Assembly: GCF_036324505.1 (NCBI RefSeq)
Contig: NC_086360.1
Location: forward strand, 13,200,293-13,264,292
Direction: 5' to 3'
Source of the DNA: Eleginops maclovinus
Lineage: Eukaryota; Chordata; Actinopteri; Perciformes; Eleginopidae
Length of the DNA stretch: 64,000 bases
How positions within the stretch are numbered: position 1 is the first letter of the stretch; the number at the start of each line of letters is the position of its first letter. Both the position numbers and the translations under genes were made by a program. The notes under the pieces were generated by a model. That model had not been told where the DNA came from. It did no database searches and saw only the letters and a program-made list of their open reading frames with translations. This document shows, piece after piece, positions 16,580 to 34,048 of the stretch.

Positions 16580-17190
16580 ACCACCCTAAATTAATAAATA
16601 AGTAACCATGTGAAGCGTGTGCACTTGTCGCACGGCAGCCTGGCTGCTCAGAAACCAAGCCTCCGGGGCTGGAGAAGCACTGGTACGGGCATAAGCGCAC
16701 CAAAAGTTTGAAATAAACAAAGAAATCTTACCTTCAGCTCATGAATGTATATGCCTCGGAGTTTTTATATGTATATATTTTAGTAATCCATGAGTTATGG
16801 CTCTCAACGCGGTTCAGACGGTGCTCGGTCAGAATAACAATACGAGCGCTACTTTTCTCATGCGCTTCTTTTTGTTACATGCCGCTCTCAAATCACACCT
16901 CTTCAAATCGGAATATCCATCGGAAATCCACACTAGAGAGAAAAAACAACGTTTCGGATTTCAAACTCCTCGCTCGTAAACTGAACAAAACGGGTGTCCC
17001 AGAACTATCTACGGCGCTGAAAGCAGTCCCCTCCACAAAAGCCGACGGTCATCCTATTTGGAGATGAAGCTTCTTACCAGACTGGAGCGGAGCGCTGCGA
17101 GCCCAGCTGTCACCCACCCGCTACATACACACACATACACACTCACACATACACAGGGAGGAGCTACGTCTCTGGAACGGGAGGTATTGT
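16580..17190 (-). promoter_or_regulatory. CpG-dense candidate promoter and non-coding first exon
   Basis: CpG dinucleotides are clearly frequent here and scarce for kilobases on both sides. Read on the minus strand there are two strong donors: CTGAAG|GTAAGA with the exon ending at 16,732, and AGTCTG|GTAAGAAG with the exon ending at 17,078. I therefore infer transcription leftwards from a start near 17.1 kb, with one or two alternative non-coding first exons. No convincing coding sequence is present, so the gene is not identified. In human, SEMA6A and DTWD2 lie on this side of DMXL1 on the opposite strand, but nothing in the sequence confirms either. Confidence 0.42.
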
Positions 17191-17593
17191 GTCAATGGGT
17201 GCCAGTAATGGACAACTGTATTTCTATTTTTAAGCAGCGGCATTTCATAAGAATGTGCGTTTGAGAAGGAGAAAGCCTGGGAGCTAATTATAGTTTCGAC
17301 ACGGAATGAAAAAAAGCCAAATGTGTAGAGGTACATTTGAAATCCAAATAAGATTAAGTGCTGTTTAGAAGACATGCAGGCTGGGTCAGTTGGTCTGTGT
17401 CATGCAAACTGTCAATGATGATTTTAAAGACACAATAATGATACAGTGACAGGTGATGCAAATCGGAATGTGATCAGGTTCAAAGCCAAAGCTTTCTGCT
17501 CTCTGGGCTGCTCTTTATTTCTTGATGGAAACTTATTTTGCTTAGACTCCTGGTACATTTAGGCTACAATCTGATGTTAGGGATGGAGGCTCC

Positions 17594-17601
17594 ACATAGA
17601 G
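17594..17601. repeat. Target-site duplication, left (ACATAGAG)
   Basis: An 8-bp ACATAGAG directly before the left terminal inverted repeat, repeated exactly at 18,162-18,169. This is the hAT superfamily hallmark. Confidence 0.92.
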
Positions 17602-18161
17602 CAGGGGTGTCCAAACTTTCTTCAGCGAGGGCCACATACAGAAAGATATACGGAGCGCTGGGCCACTTATAGAGGTGAATATCGCCTCATAAGTTAAGTT
17701 ATAAGTTAGCAAAACAAATCAAATGTAGGTGAATAATGCGCAATAGGCTACTTGCTTTAAGGAAAAAACAGCCCATATCCCATCTCTCTTTAGGGTTTCA
17801 TTTATTTTGTTGGTAGCTCATTCCTTAAAACAGAAGCCTCAGATTGCTGATAATAAGAGTAAATATGAAGGTTAAATTTCAAGCTTATTATAGAAATAAG
17901 TTACTGGTTTTTTTATCAACTCAGATTTGTTAGAAAATGTTTTACATTTTAAATGACTAAATTTATTTGAAAATTGGGCTCATTAACACCTGAATACTGT
18001 GTAATATATGTTAACATATATACTTGAGTAGTACAATATAAGACAAGCAAAAGTTTAATTTGTGGGCCATATTTCATTATACTTTTAGAATTTGCAGAGG
18101 GACGATTCAAAATGGCCTGCGGGCCGCATTTGGCCCCCGGGCCGTAGTTTGGACACCCCTG
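17602..18161 (+). mobile_element. hAT (Charlie/Buster-like) MITE, copy 1
   Basis: A 560-bp element bounded by CAGGGGTGTCCAAACT at the left and its complement AGTTTGGACACCCCTG at the right, flanked by a perfect 8-bp duplication. There is no transposase, so it is non-autonomous. The GGCCCCCGGGCC-type stretch near the right end and the GCGAGGGCCACA stretch near the left are shared with the copy in dmxl1 intron 26. The terminal repeat is of the type known from Charlie elements (family knowledge). The duplication has TA at its centre, as described for Buster-group hATs. Confidence 0.9.
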
Positions 18162-18169
18162 ACATAGAG
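18162..18169. repeat. Target-site duplication, right (ACATAGAG)
   Basis: Exact partner of 17,594-17,601. Confidence 0.92.
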
Positions 18170-18450
18170 TATAGTCAAAATGTTTCACCCTCTCTCACAA
18201 TCGCTCTCCCACACACAGACACACGCACACACACGCCTCTTCTTTAGCCTTAAACCAAGAAAAAATCAACCTCAATTTGTTAGATTGAAAAGTTCAAGCC
18301 TGCAACTAACCACAAACAATCCTACTTGCAAATGTCCTTAAACACGCCAACCCACATTATATTACAGCACAAACATAATTGTGTGGACATCTAGACATAC
18401 AGTGTATATATATATATATACATACAAACAAGTTCCAGGAGGACAAAGAT

Positions 18451-18453
<3 letters not shown>

Positions 18454-18528
<75 letters not shown>

Positions 18529-18652
18529 TGTGTGTGTGTGTGTGTGTGTATGTGTGTGTGTGTATGTGTGTGTGTGTGTGTGTGTGTCTGTGTGTGTGTG
18601 TCTGTGTGTGTGTGTCTGTGTGTGTGTGTAATTGTGTAATTGTGTAATTGTG
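18454..18652. repeat. Compound (GT)n then ATTGTGTA repeat
   Basis: A GT tract with scattered TCTG and TATG interruptions to about 18,629, then about three copies of an ATTGTGTA-like 8-mer. A short (AT)n stretch lies just before it at 18,405-18,420. Confidence 0.96.
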
Positions 18653-23179
<4,527 letters not shown>

Positions 23180-24765
23180 CAAACGCACACGCCTGCTGGG
23201 CCTCGCCCCAGCCAGCTTCAGTTTCCACTGTGCACCCAGGTTTGCATGAAAGCCATGAATAAGTCAGCACTTCTGCATGATAGGTCTGTAACTAAGAGTG
23301 ACAGTTAGAGAGCATAGTCTATAGAATCTCAGATGGGACTCAATGTGTGCAAGTCTGTTTTTAAGTGTGTGTGTAAGTGTATATGTGTGTGTGGGGGGCT
23401 GAGTGCTTGTGCAAGTGAACCGGTGTCATCTCCCTTCACTCATCTACCTCACATGGACATCATGGTGCTGATTAAGTCTAAAGAGAGGGGTTGTTTGCAT
23501 CAATTTCACATAGAGATGTGAAGATGGGAAACCACTGAGGGTTTGGCTTGATAAAACTGGGTCAGACAACTGGCAGCATTTCTGGATTCATCTTTATTGT
23601 TCTAATGAAAAATAATTCAAATTTAATGTGTGAAGTGTCTCTGTCTGATTTTGGTTTGTTTTTGAATGTTTTGACTAAAAATGATTCATATATTCTTCTG
23701 ATTGCACCTCATATGTAGGTCATATACAATATGAACGTCTGAATCCATCTTGTAATGGCTGCACATGCCGTCACACACAGCTGATGTAAATGTCAGAAGC
23801 CGTCCTGCCACACACCTTTTTTTTTCTCAATAGTTTTAACACAATAGTAGATTTTCTTGTCATTGAGTCTGACCTGTTCCCCTTATGCACAGCAGATACA
23901 GTACATATCTATACTATAACAGATAAACAATATAATTGATTTGTCATCCATTATACAGTACTCAGAGAAGAGCATGGGTCTTAGTTGTAATGCACATAAT
24001 TAGTCAACTTCTGTACAGTATAGATGTTGAGTCATTGTTGACAGTCATTACTCCCAAGTCTTTACTGGCACAGAACACAGCAGCCTCTATCAAAGATCTC
24101 ATTGTTGAAGATGAGATTATCTGTGATATGTCTGTCTGTTATACAGGCTTTGACCAACAGGTGCTTTTGTGGGCACTTTAAAACTAAGCTAACAATTAGC
24201 CAAAAAGCTTCAAAGTGTTTATGAAGCCCAATCTGGCCATCACTATTTACAGTCACACTTCAGATTGCCTTTACATAAATTAGTTTGAAGTAGTTCTAAT
24301 TTATATTACTTTGAGTTACCTATGCTGATGGTCCTGCTGCTCGCCAATGGTGTTGCTGGATGGACATCTTGTCATGCTGGTGCAAAAGTTGTGCCACTGA
24401 AATCAGAGCACTTATGTACAGGAAGTGGGTGGCTTATCAGAATGTACAAAGTGCCCCAAATCATAGGGGGGATTGCTACTTTAAAGTTGGGTTCATTTCT
24501 TAAGACTATATTGTTTGTTGGTGCATTGATTTTACGTAGTTGTTATGATATTTACACTAATAGACGTTTTATCAGATTTGTTTTTATTTTTGCGAAAAAC
24601 CTGTTACTGTTTCACTTTAAGTATCCCCTTTCAGTTTAGTTGACCTCTTTAATCCGACCCAAAACACCTTTCATTGTTTTTAAATCACTTGTTTCAATTG
24701 TAGGTAAATAATACCCTCTTTTTAAGAACCCACTCATGACTCCTGCTAGCTTGAACCTTAACAAT

Positions 24766-24945
24766 CAAGGTTTCAAGGTGTTATTGGTCATATGCACAGC
24801 ATATACAACGTATATGTTGGCAATGAAAATCTTATAGCCCATGCTCCTCCAACAACTCAACATACATGGTGCAAATAAGATAAATAAAATAGTGCATAAA
24901 GAGAGAAGAATATTTATAATAATAACAATAAAGATTTAAGGATGT
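24766..24945. repeat. Probable dispersed fish repeat
   Basis: The segment begins AAGGTTTCAAGGTGTTATTGG and runs through CATATGCACAG, GGCAATGAAAATCTTA, CCCATGCTCCTCCAACAAC and a GTGCAAATAAG tail with AT-rich repeats. This order resembles a short repeat I remember from many teleost genomes. No terminal repeats are obvious and the class is uncertain. Confidence 0.45.
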
Positions 24946-27900
24946 AAAATCATGATGGGTTGTTGTTTGCTTCCCAGTTGGATGCTGACAATACAGAATC
25001 AACTGAACACCAGTGGATCCCTTGATGTAAATGGTATGTGTGCATTGTGTACATGATGAAATATCTTTGAATTACATGCAGTAGTTAATGCACCACAATA
25101 ACATTAACAACCTGTTGAAAAAGGCCTCTTTTTAAAGAAACTTGGAAAGTTGGCATGTTGATGTCATATATCATTTAAAATTGTTTGGTACTGTTCATGA
25201 TTTGTTCTTGGCCCTGATCCTGAAGGCACGGTTCTCACATTCAAGCAGCCCAGTCACAGTCCCGAGACAGACCAACTGCGGAGACTACAGGGCAGACCAG
25301 TCCTTGCTCCAACGTACTCCTGAGTTCAGCTTCATCCATATATTCACATAAATCTGATCTCTGCCAAAATGCAAATCCAAGTTAGGAACTATTAGGAATA
25401 AGCCAATGCAACAACATGTGTATTTTTGATGTATGGTGGGGCGGATGCCCAGTCCGTAATTCTATAACACATTTTTGCAGAGGCCATTATGCTGGCCCAT
25501 ATCTCCTTACTCTGGCTGCATGAGAAAGCAAAATATTTGTGTACACACCAATGAAACACAGTGTACCTTCCTTACCTTGTTGCATCTGCGAATGCATATC
25601 AGGTGTTGAGTGGAATTGATTTTATGAGGAAATGATGCTGCGGAGCACGGCATAGCTCGAGAAACCTACAATGGCATACAAAGTGGAAGCAGATGTTCCC
25701 CTGACATTGCATATTATTATTCCCATCTTCCTCTCAGCTGGTTGATCCAGATCCAAATCCAGATCCAGATTTGACCCAGGCATTTCAATTCTCTCCCTGA
25801 GCTCCAGCCTGAAGTTCACCTGGGCGGGCTACATAAGTAGTTGATTTAATGACTTGTACACTACACACACTTCCTACTGAATAAGTAATCCAGCCTCTTC
25901 TTACACACCCGTAGTGCTCATCTATTTTTCAGTCCAGGACATTTCTTTGTATTTCCTCCACTCTTGCAATCTGCGTGTCCACATGTGTACATCTCATACA
26001 TCTCTGCCTTATTTTTCATCACCTAATTTCTACACAATATTTCTTTCTTTGGAGTGTTCAGTGGTTGTTTTTGTTGCATCATCTCTACATACTGGTTTTC
26101 TTTGGATGATTGGGGTTGAATGGATGAGAGTCCATTTTACAGGAGGTTTAATCCTTTTCACAAATTGACCTTTAACCTTAAAAACCACAGTGTTGCATGC
26201 AACTATTGTAGACAGCTAGCTTACTAAACTTGTCGAAGGCGATCGTGAATGAATCTCTTATATCTCTAATAATTTCTTTAATCCACAGCACATCAATGAC
26301 AGCACCTGTACGTAAATAATATTGGGCAGTTTTTTTCTGCTGTCATTGGATAATTAATGCCATCATGATCAAGCCCTCTGCATTCCTCTACACACAGACC
26401 TTTGCTTTGAATTGCTAAATGATTAATGGGTGAAATGAAAGTGAATGTAGGTCACTGAGGGTGAGGGTCGACAGAGGCAATATAAATCAGACAGGCATAA
26501 TAACCAGATATCATCGAGGATAATGGCCCAAGCAGACCCATTACAGGTATATGCAACAGCCATAGCTCAACAATCTGTCGTAGACATTAAACACAAGATT
26601 GCATTTTTACTACTAACAGATCATTTAATGAGGTTAAAAACATGGACAGTTTGGTGTTTCCACACAAATCCCCACGTGATTCTTCATTTTAGCTCAATGC
26701 CTGAAAATTTGTTTTGAAATATGACACCTAAATAATGGATGATTTAAGTGAAGGTGAAAGTAACTTAATCAAAAACTTTAAACCCTTTCACTTGTTCTGA
26801 ATTTGGACAGCACTTATATCTGAGTCTAGTTTAGAACAGACAGAAACTATTTCTGCATTAATAGTTTTTTTTATCTAGTGTCTGTACACTGATCCGATTT
26901 GTTTTCAGATGTGTGTTGTTTGAGAGACATGGCTTCTGGACTTCTTCTTTGTGATCTATGCTTAAAACAAGGAAAAATATTCCTGTCTCCTCATTAAGCT
27001 AGCTCCCACAGATAGATGGAAGCAGCCAGACAAAGAATGATGCCAAAGCATCTGATGATGAAGAGACCTTAGCTCAAACAAAGTCAAAATATATCTTGAA
27101 AAATATGAGTGAACCATATATCTTGCTCAGAACAAGGAGAGATCTGCCGTATAAAACAACATTGTTCATTTTAAATCTGAAAAAACAACTCACTAATTTC
27201 CTATTTTGAGTGAGATACTTACTGATACAGCTTTTGCTTAAAGTATAAAAAATGATGCTAGAATATTGAACTTTTGTTTAATACATGAACTGAATGAAGT
27301 TTGCTCTATTTCAAAGCAGCGGTCGTGTTTTGCTATGATGGCTTAAAGATTTAACTTAAAATTTGCTTGACAGAGAATATAGAAACATCAAATGATCAGA
27401 CTGAGTTCAGTCAATACCATACGTTATTCCAACACAGCACATTGTTGTCTATCATGTAATATTCATGATGACATAACATCTATATTGCATTGCCACTTGC
27501 CCCAGATTTGAGCTGTATTTCTGACACACATTAGGCTGGCCTCCTAGGCTCCCAACACACAGCTAGTCCCCTTTCCCCTTACTAAAAACTCACCAGAGAT
27601 CCTCCCCTGACAAAATTTGGTTCAGTTTCCAGTCTGTCTGTGAAAGCAGCAGCGGGTGTTCAGTATCCCTGTTGCATTTTAGAGATCAGCTGCAGACTCA
27701 ACAAAAGAAATCTGAACAGAAAGAGGGACCCCAGAGTTTCTGAATATGTAACAGAAAATGACAGAGGGAAATTTAGAGTGATGTAGGGCTATCAAAAGAG
27801 CAAAAAGAGACAAATAAAAGGCTATGAAAGGAAAGAGAACTGGTGAACAGATGGAGAAAAAAAGATGTGAAAATCATAAAGGCAGACAAGAGGAAAAAGA

Positions 27901-28772
27901 AAAGGGGTGGGTGATCATAAAGAGCAAAAGCTGCTTCCAGGAGTAAAGGTTGAAGAGACTGGAGAAAGTTCTGTTGTCAGCACAGAGAGAGGACAGCAGG
28001 TGATGGAAGGATAATGACAGAGGGAGGAGCCTGCTTGACCTCTGCTGACCTCTTCCTGGGAAGAGATGAAGGAAGTGGGCGCAGCAGCAACCCTAATGTG
28101 ATGGGATATCCTGCCGCCTGCGTGCCTGTTCACCCCTCTTCCTCCGACCGTAATGTCTGTTCCCATCATTTCACAGTCACCTCTGCAGGATGAGGCTCAA
28201 GAGCAACACAAACACACAGAAGATACACTCATACAGACCTTGTGTAGTGACGCACAAATATTCAGTTTGGATGGATTCAGGTGCCAGTATACGCAGGCCT
28301 TCACACATGCTGACATTCAAAAACACACAGACGGAAACACACGTCCAGTTGGTTCAAAAACATTCACAGCCAAGGAGACATTTACTCAGGTCACTGTATT
28401 ACGCAGAAATGTAGGCCAGTGTTGAAATCATAGTGCAGATGAGGAGAAGCAGGTAGATCCCAAAAACAGAAAATCTGCCAGAGTGTACTCTCAGAAACAC
28501 TACTACGCAGTGCAGTGCAGCTGGTTTGGTTTACTGAGTGCAAACAAAGCCCATTATCCCTCTATCCCAAGTTCACTTTTGCACACAAAAATACCACAAT
28601 GAAAGCTTATCATTTGATGAGTGTTTAAAGGATACTCGTAATTACCCTGAGATTTATTTTCATTTTGTGATTACAAAAGCCAAATGTTAAATGGGGAGTC
28701 CCTTCAAAAGAACATTTGTTTTATTTGCCATTATGCTTCATTATGGTTAGTTACTCACGTCCCTCCCGTGGT

Positions 28773-28800
28773 CAGAGTGAAGCTAGGCAGCTTCACTCTG
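28773..28800. repeat. Perfect 12-bp inverted repeat with 4-nt loop
   Basis: CAGAGTGAAGCT, the loop AGGC, then AGCTTCACTCTG. The stem is perfect. No oligo-T run follows on the plus strand. Function unknown. Confidence 0.8.
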
Positions 28801-29499
28801 TTCCCCCCCACCCTCCCACCCACCAAACTTCAAAGCAAGGCCACACTGTAACTTCAAGCCCATTTTGGCATTGCCCTCCTACCTCTAGATCCAGTAATTA
28901 CAGCTCATACAAGACATCAACATTATTATTCGTCAAACCACTGTATAATAATACCACAAAACACTTCAAAGACACAACTCACATTTCAAGGGAAAAATAA
29001 AAGCTCATGGATTATGCATTAGAAAGGACTGAATCAACCTTCCAAAGTAGCTGGGCCTCGGTTCATATTATCTGGAGCGAGACACAAACTTTACCATCAA
29101 GATTTATGTGTAATTTGAAAATAAGTGTAACATCATTGTTAAAACTGAGGCCAGTGGTTTTGGTTATTTTAACCAGATTGTGTTCAGTACTAGCAATAGG
29201 CCTATTTCAAATATAACAAACGAATGTGCAGCAGTCATGTGTGTGTTTTGTCTTAAGGTTAAATTACATCACCTTGACAGTGAGAACATCACGCCCAAGC
29301 TTATTTCATTTAAATATGTATCAATACTGCCCTCTTGTGTCTCATGTTTACATTTTAGACATGATGCAAAAAAAATGCCCTTTCTATTTTAAGCCTTAAC
29401 TATTTTTTATCCCCCCCTTATTAGTTAAAAATACAACCATTTTGCACAACAAAATCTGGAAGCTTGTGAATATAAAGAGCAAGTAGTTTACTGTTCTCT

Positions 29500-29520
29500 C
29501 CCCCCCCCCCCCCCCCCCCC
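29500..29520. repeat. Poly-C tract (C21)
   Basis: Twenty-one consecutive C, preceded by TCTCT. It could form an i-motif on this strand and a G-quadruplex on the other, and it is also an error-prone run for sequencing. Confidence 0.9.
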
Positions 29521-32119
29521 ATTTAAAGAGATAAAAGAAAATAACAGATGCATGGACAACAATAGATAGACATCGATTGTATAAAGATAATAGCAATTTA
29601 AAGAAATTAAGGCCAGATTGCATTTGAGAGGATTGAATTGGGATAGCATATTTTCCGAGTGAGTGTCATCAAATACAATACTTGTAGTAGTAAGAATAAA
29701 GTGAAGCATGTGAAAGATCATTGATGTTATTGTTAGTTGAGAGCAGATAGCATAAATATGTATCTATGTTAGTTGCTAAATTATTGGAGGTAGAAGATAA
29801 GTGTTTTAACAACCATAACATGGACTGTGGTAATTGTATACACCGGAATTTTAACAGTATGGTGGGATTGTAGGCTCTTGTAGGGATGCTGCCAAATGTA
29901 TTTTGGGAAATGTGCAGAGAATATATTTGTAGGGCCTCTTCTAACTTTTAGCTTTCTTTCTGCCCCAGACTTTAAAAATAAGCTGAGGCTGAGAATGCAT
30001 TCACACAACTGACAACTCTTTATCAACACAACACTATACGGAAGTCAGTATTTCAGTATCAGCCTGTGTTTCATTTATAGTTTTTGACAAAAGGGGGTTC
30101 TAAACTAAACCTACAATTTTAATATTCCAGTTTCAGATACCATAATATAGTTGTATTCTTTGTTGTTGGATCTCTGCAAAAAGAATATGTTGCTGGCAAA
30201 GGACTCTTACAGATACTCTGAAAATTCCACATCACACTGAACAGCAATATCCTTTACACAGTGGACAAGAGTTTGTCTATGAAATAATTATCTTTTATTT
30301 TCTGGTTGAATGTGCTCAAAGTCAAATCGACTGGTGGAACACTGAGATGGTTATATATGGACATTGTCTGTATGTGTGTGTATGTGTGTACTGTACAATC
30401 CAGTGTTAAAAAAAAAATTATATAGTCAATGGTCAGTATTTACATCCAGCCCAAATAGACCTGTGGTAATCCAGTGGTCATGTGCTGTATATGTGTGTAA
30501 AATCTGAAAAGCATTAACAATTTATAATAAATCTTTAATGCTGTGACCTACTTCTTGACTATGAAAACAACAGTTTTATCATCACCACTATCCAACTGAC
30601 ATGACATTAAATGTCGCCTACCTTCCCTAGTGTCACCATCATGTCAGCCATTTTATTTATTCATGAAGACCGCCAGTCCCTTTTATCTCCACATACTTTA
30701 ATTGAGTTTGAAGCCTCTAACCCCCCTTCCCCCATCCTCATTCATTTCCACATTCAACAGTGTTTTGCCCATTGGTTGTACAGTAAGGCTTGGGTGGAAT
30801 ATGCAGAAAAGAAGAAATTAAAAATCATGCTGCAAGCTAAATGTTGTGAAAAATATAAAAGATTATAGCTGGTGCTGTGTTTATTCTGTGTTTAATAAAT
30901 GTCATATTTTAAAGAATGTTGCCATATTTGCAGGTCTTACCTCTTTTAGTCAACCTAATAATAGTCATCCATCGTGTTATTTTTCGACCAAAATGGTAAT
31001 AATGTGAAATATTTAAACATACTTGCATTTGAGAAGTAAAGAAAAAATGTGTTTAGATATACAGTACTACAAACAAATACATTTAACAAAGAACATCAGA
31101 TAATGACAGCAGGAATGCTAGTCAATTTCTTTCATTGCGTCAATGTGAACAGGGTTACAGTGTATTGAGCAAGAGGGACACCCTGTGGTCATTCAGCACA
31201 CTGCAAGAAGTTCACAGACCTCTGTCCTTCATCTCAGACCATGACAATAAACATTTATAAAAACAGTCTATGCAATAAACCAGATATTCTACAACCTGTG
31301 TGTTACCATGATTTCGTATATAGGATTGATGTTGTTTGCTTAGTTTACGGTGAAATATTGGTTTCAATCTATTTGTAAATAAATGTATGCTTGTCCACAG
31401 ATCTGAGTTTGGCGGTCGCTCATCTTGACAACTGTGAATAGGTTGCGTTTGTTTCTTTCTCGTCAAGAATTGACACAGAATGTGTCCCAACTCCAAAGTC
31501 CAAAATAACGTTTTTATTATCGTTGGTAATGAATCAGTTTTGTTCCTTTATTTTGTCCTCATGTCGTGTTGGATATAAATTCCCATGAACATTACAAGTT
31601 TTGGAATTGCTGGCCTGTTGTCATCATTGACCTGAGTTTCTACAACTCTTAAATAGACAAAAATCATAATCTATGGATTACTTTAATTTAAGCTAATGCT
31701 CGGATAAAACAAATTGTGATGTTTATCACAGACTTTGTGTCAAGTTTAACAAGGTCATTTGTTAAGAAGAACTATTTCCCAAATATAGACATGTTAACTT
31801 ATCAATGTAACAAACTTAATATCTTTACCATGGTATGAACAGATTGAAACACTCTCACATTTTAAATAGTCTATTGATTTAGAGAAAATTGGATGTTTGA
31901 GCAATGTGCTCATTCAAATAGTTTAAACAAATGCAATTAACGCCCAAACAGAGAAGGTGTTGACTACCAACACAATATTTTAAGGTCATAACAAAAGTTG
32001 AAAATAACAACACCGGAAAAGAATGGTAACCGTTATTACGTGTGTGTGTTTTCTTTTCTTTTTTTTACTGAAGCAAGCGAATGCCTTGCAAATCTCGCGC
32101 TGCTGTTGGTGAAAACTCA

Positions 32120-32143
32120 ACTACAAAGACCATAATGCACTGC
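32120..32143 (+). promoter_or_regulatory. ZNF143-like (SBS) promoter element
   Basis: ACTACAA is followed after a six-base middle (AGACCA) and a T by AATGCACTGC. This closely fits the ZNF143/STAF site (ACTACAA, CCCA, AATGCA with fixed spacing; family knowledge). It lies a few hundred bases before the proposed dmxl1 first exon. A TCTCGCGC motif is just upstream (about 32,093). Such sites usually lie near CpG-type transcription starts, so it supports a promoter here. Confidence 0.5.
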
Positions 32144-32229
32144 AATGAAATAGTCATGACACATCTTCAACATAAGGAAAAGCTACTTCCTTGGAAACGT
32201 TTTATTTGCTAACCTTGGGGAGAGGTTTG

Positions 32230-32499
32230 TTCCTTCTTATGGCATCATTTTGAGAAGTGATTGAAAAGCTTCTCGTCTTGGCTCGCATTAAATGTCAGAC
32301 ACTGAATGTATGCGATTGGTGACCTACAGCTGGCTTTCCAGCTAGGGAGCTAAAAGAGCTAATAACGTACGCGCTAACGCTAGCTAACCGAGGGGACCGA
32401 ATATGTAACGTCTAACGTTGGATAGCTACATTTATCAGTAACAGCAGCTGGAAGAGATACGTGATATCTCCAGTAGATGTTACAACATAACTGCACAAA
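32230..32499 (+). other. dmxl1: dmxl1 exon 1 (5' UTR), start approximate
   Basis: A small CpG-containing segment (ACGTACGCGCTAACG and similar) ends in a strong donor, CACAAA|GTAAGT, at 32,499/32,500. Downstream, the start-codon exon has an acceptor before it, so a separate non-coding first exon is needed and this is the best candidate. The 5' limit is a guess, because no TATA box or clear initiator decides it. Confidence 0.5.
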
Positions 32500-34048
32500 G
32501 TAAGTAGTGCATTTCTGTCTCTTACATTGCTCATGTTACGGTGTTTATGTTATTAACTGCAGATGGCTAGCTTAACTTGACAGCTAAGTTAGCGTCATGA
32601 TTCGACGACTTAAAAAGGGGATGTGATGTATGAAGTGTTTGCTTAAAATCATTGAGACACTTAACCAAGTATATGTTTCATCAATACGGATCACGGTGTT
32701 GGTCAGATGTGGTGTAATTTGCTCTGTTTATTGTGCTGGCGTGTGAAACCATATCACGTGAGTCCCCACAGCACAGGGTCACTCACATGTTGTCCAGTCA
32801 TAAAAAAAAAGCCTAAATTTACTGCACTATGTGCCAATGGTACAGATAAAACATTGATATTAAAGGATTTCTACCTTGGTACCTCTTCATTTATTTATGT
32901 AGCTCACATCCAAACATCGAGATATATATTCAGTAAACCTTTAAGAGGAGTCATTTTTATTCATTAACTGTGTTACGTTTTTGTTAATCCTATCTGTGTC
33001 TGAAGTAAAACTTGTGGAACAAACTCTATTAAACAAGTTGTACAGTAAAGGGCAGTAATATGCCTTGCAGTGTTGAAGCTAGGTGTGTAAAACTGCACAG
33101 TGGTGACCCACTTGGCTCGGTGACTCCTTTATTGCACCCTTTTAATAAAGGCGTCTTTGTGTCTAATAGCTTGGTTGCCAGAATACAGAAATGAAATACT
33201 GTCATGTTGGTGTCACCCAACCAAAAACTCAAACCTGCTTTAGTACCCGTTTTTAAATTCTGAATCAAATTACATTTAAAATAAGAATTACTGTATTAAT
33301 CCCAGACTGGGAGATGTTTGTGTTTTATAATAGTTTAAAACATTTGGAAACCGATCACTCAATTATTAACTTAAGTTGTATCTTGCGTTGACAATTAAAC
33401 AGTTGCCTCTTTATAAAATATGACAATAATTTACAAATTGGTAGTGTGCAGGAACTGATGCCAGACTACCAAAAGAAGTCTTGCCTGAGATTATATGACA
33501 ATGTACTTGGCTACTACACTAACACCTAGCTGGTCTTAATTCCTAAGACTTCCTCTAAAGAACCCTCTGTTTTTTTACCAGATGGGCTTTCTAGTTCCTA
33601 TACATGCTAATTAGTTTGTCAATAATCAATCTGAAATCTTTTATTCGCTGTAGAACTCTCTATGATAATCAGCTGACACACTATGTGGCAGGGATTGTAT
33701 GATAGGCCACTCGGGTCAAATGAGCTTTGATGCCATTATGCCTTTTTATAGCTGTCTGTATGCCAAATAGGTTTAACACTTATTATGAGTGGATCTTCTC
33801 ACAATGCTTCCAGATGTTGAAATCCTATTGTGACACAAAGTTCAAGCAGTTACAGAATAGTGTGGGAAATGTTCAGGAACTTTGTATGCGAAGTGTAATG
33901 CAACAGAAACAATTTGAATATCATTTATTTCCTCTTAAGTGTTAAATCATTTTGTCAATAAACATGAGTTGTATTATGCTCTATGCTTGAAGCTAATCAT
34001 TGTCTGTTTACATCTCTCTTTAATTTTCCTCCTTTCTCTTTCTCAAAG
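32500..34048 (+). other. dmxl1: dmxl1 intron 1
   Basis: Proposed GT-AG intron between the non-coding exon and the start-codon exon. No repeat of note. The open frame at 32,707-32,967 has no recognisable content. Confidence 0.45.

Larger units (their letters stand above)
23180..32100. other. Non-coding flank upstream of dmxl1
   Basis: About 9 kb with no supported gene on either strand. It holds a probable dispersed repeat (24,766-24,945), a short GATCCA-type tandem (25,744-25,771), a perfect 12-bp hairpin (28,773-28,800) and a C21 tract (29,500-29,520). The open frame at 24,322-24,639 was examined and not recognised. Confidence 0.45.

Noticed and set aside
24322..24639. Plus-strand 105-codon frame with hydrophobic stretches
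   Set aside because: The hydrophobicity comes from T-rich DNA; there is no recognisable domain and no splice or promoter context.
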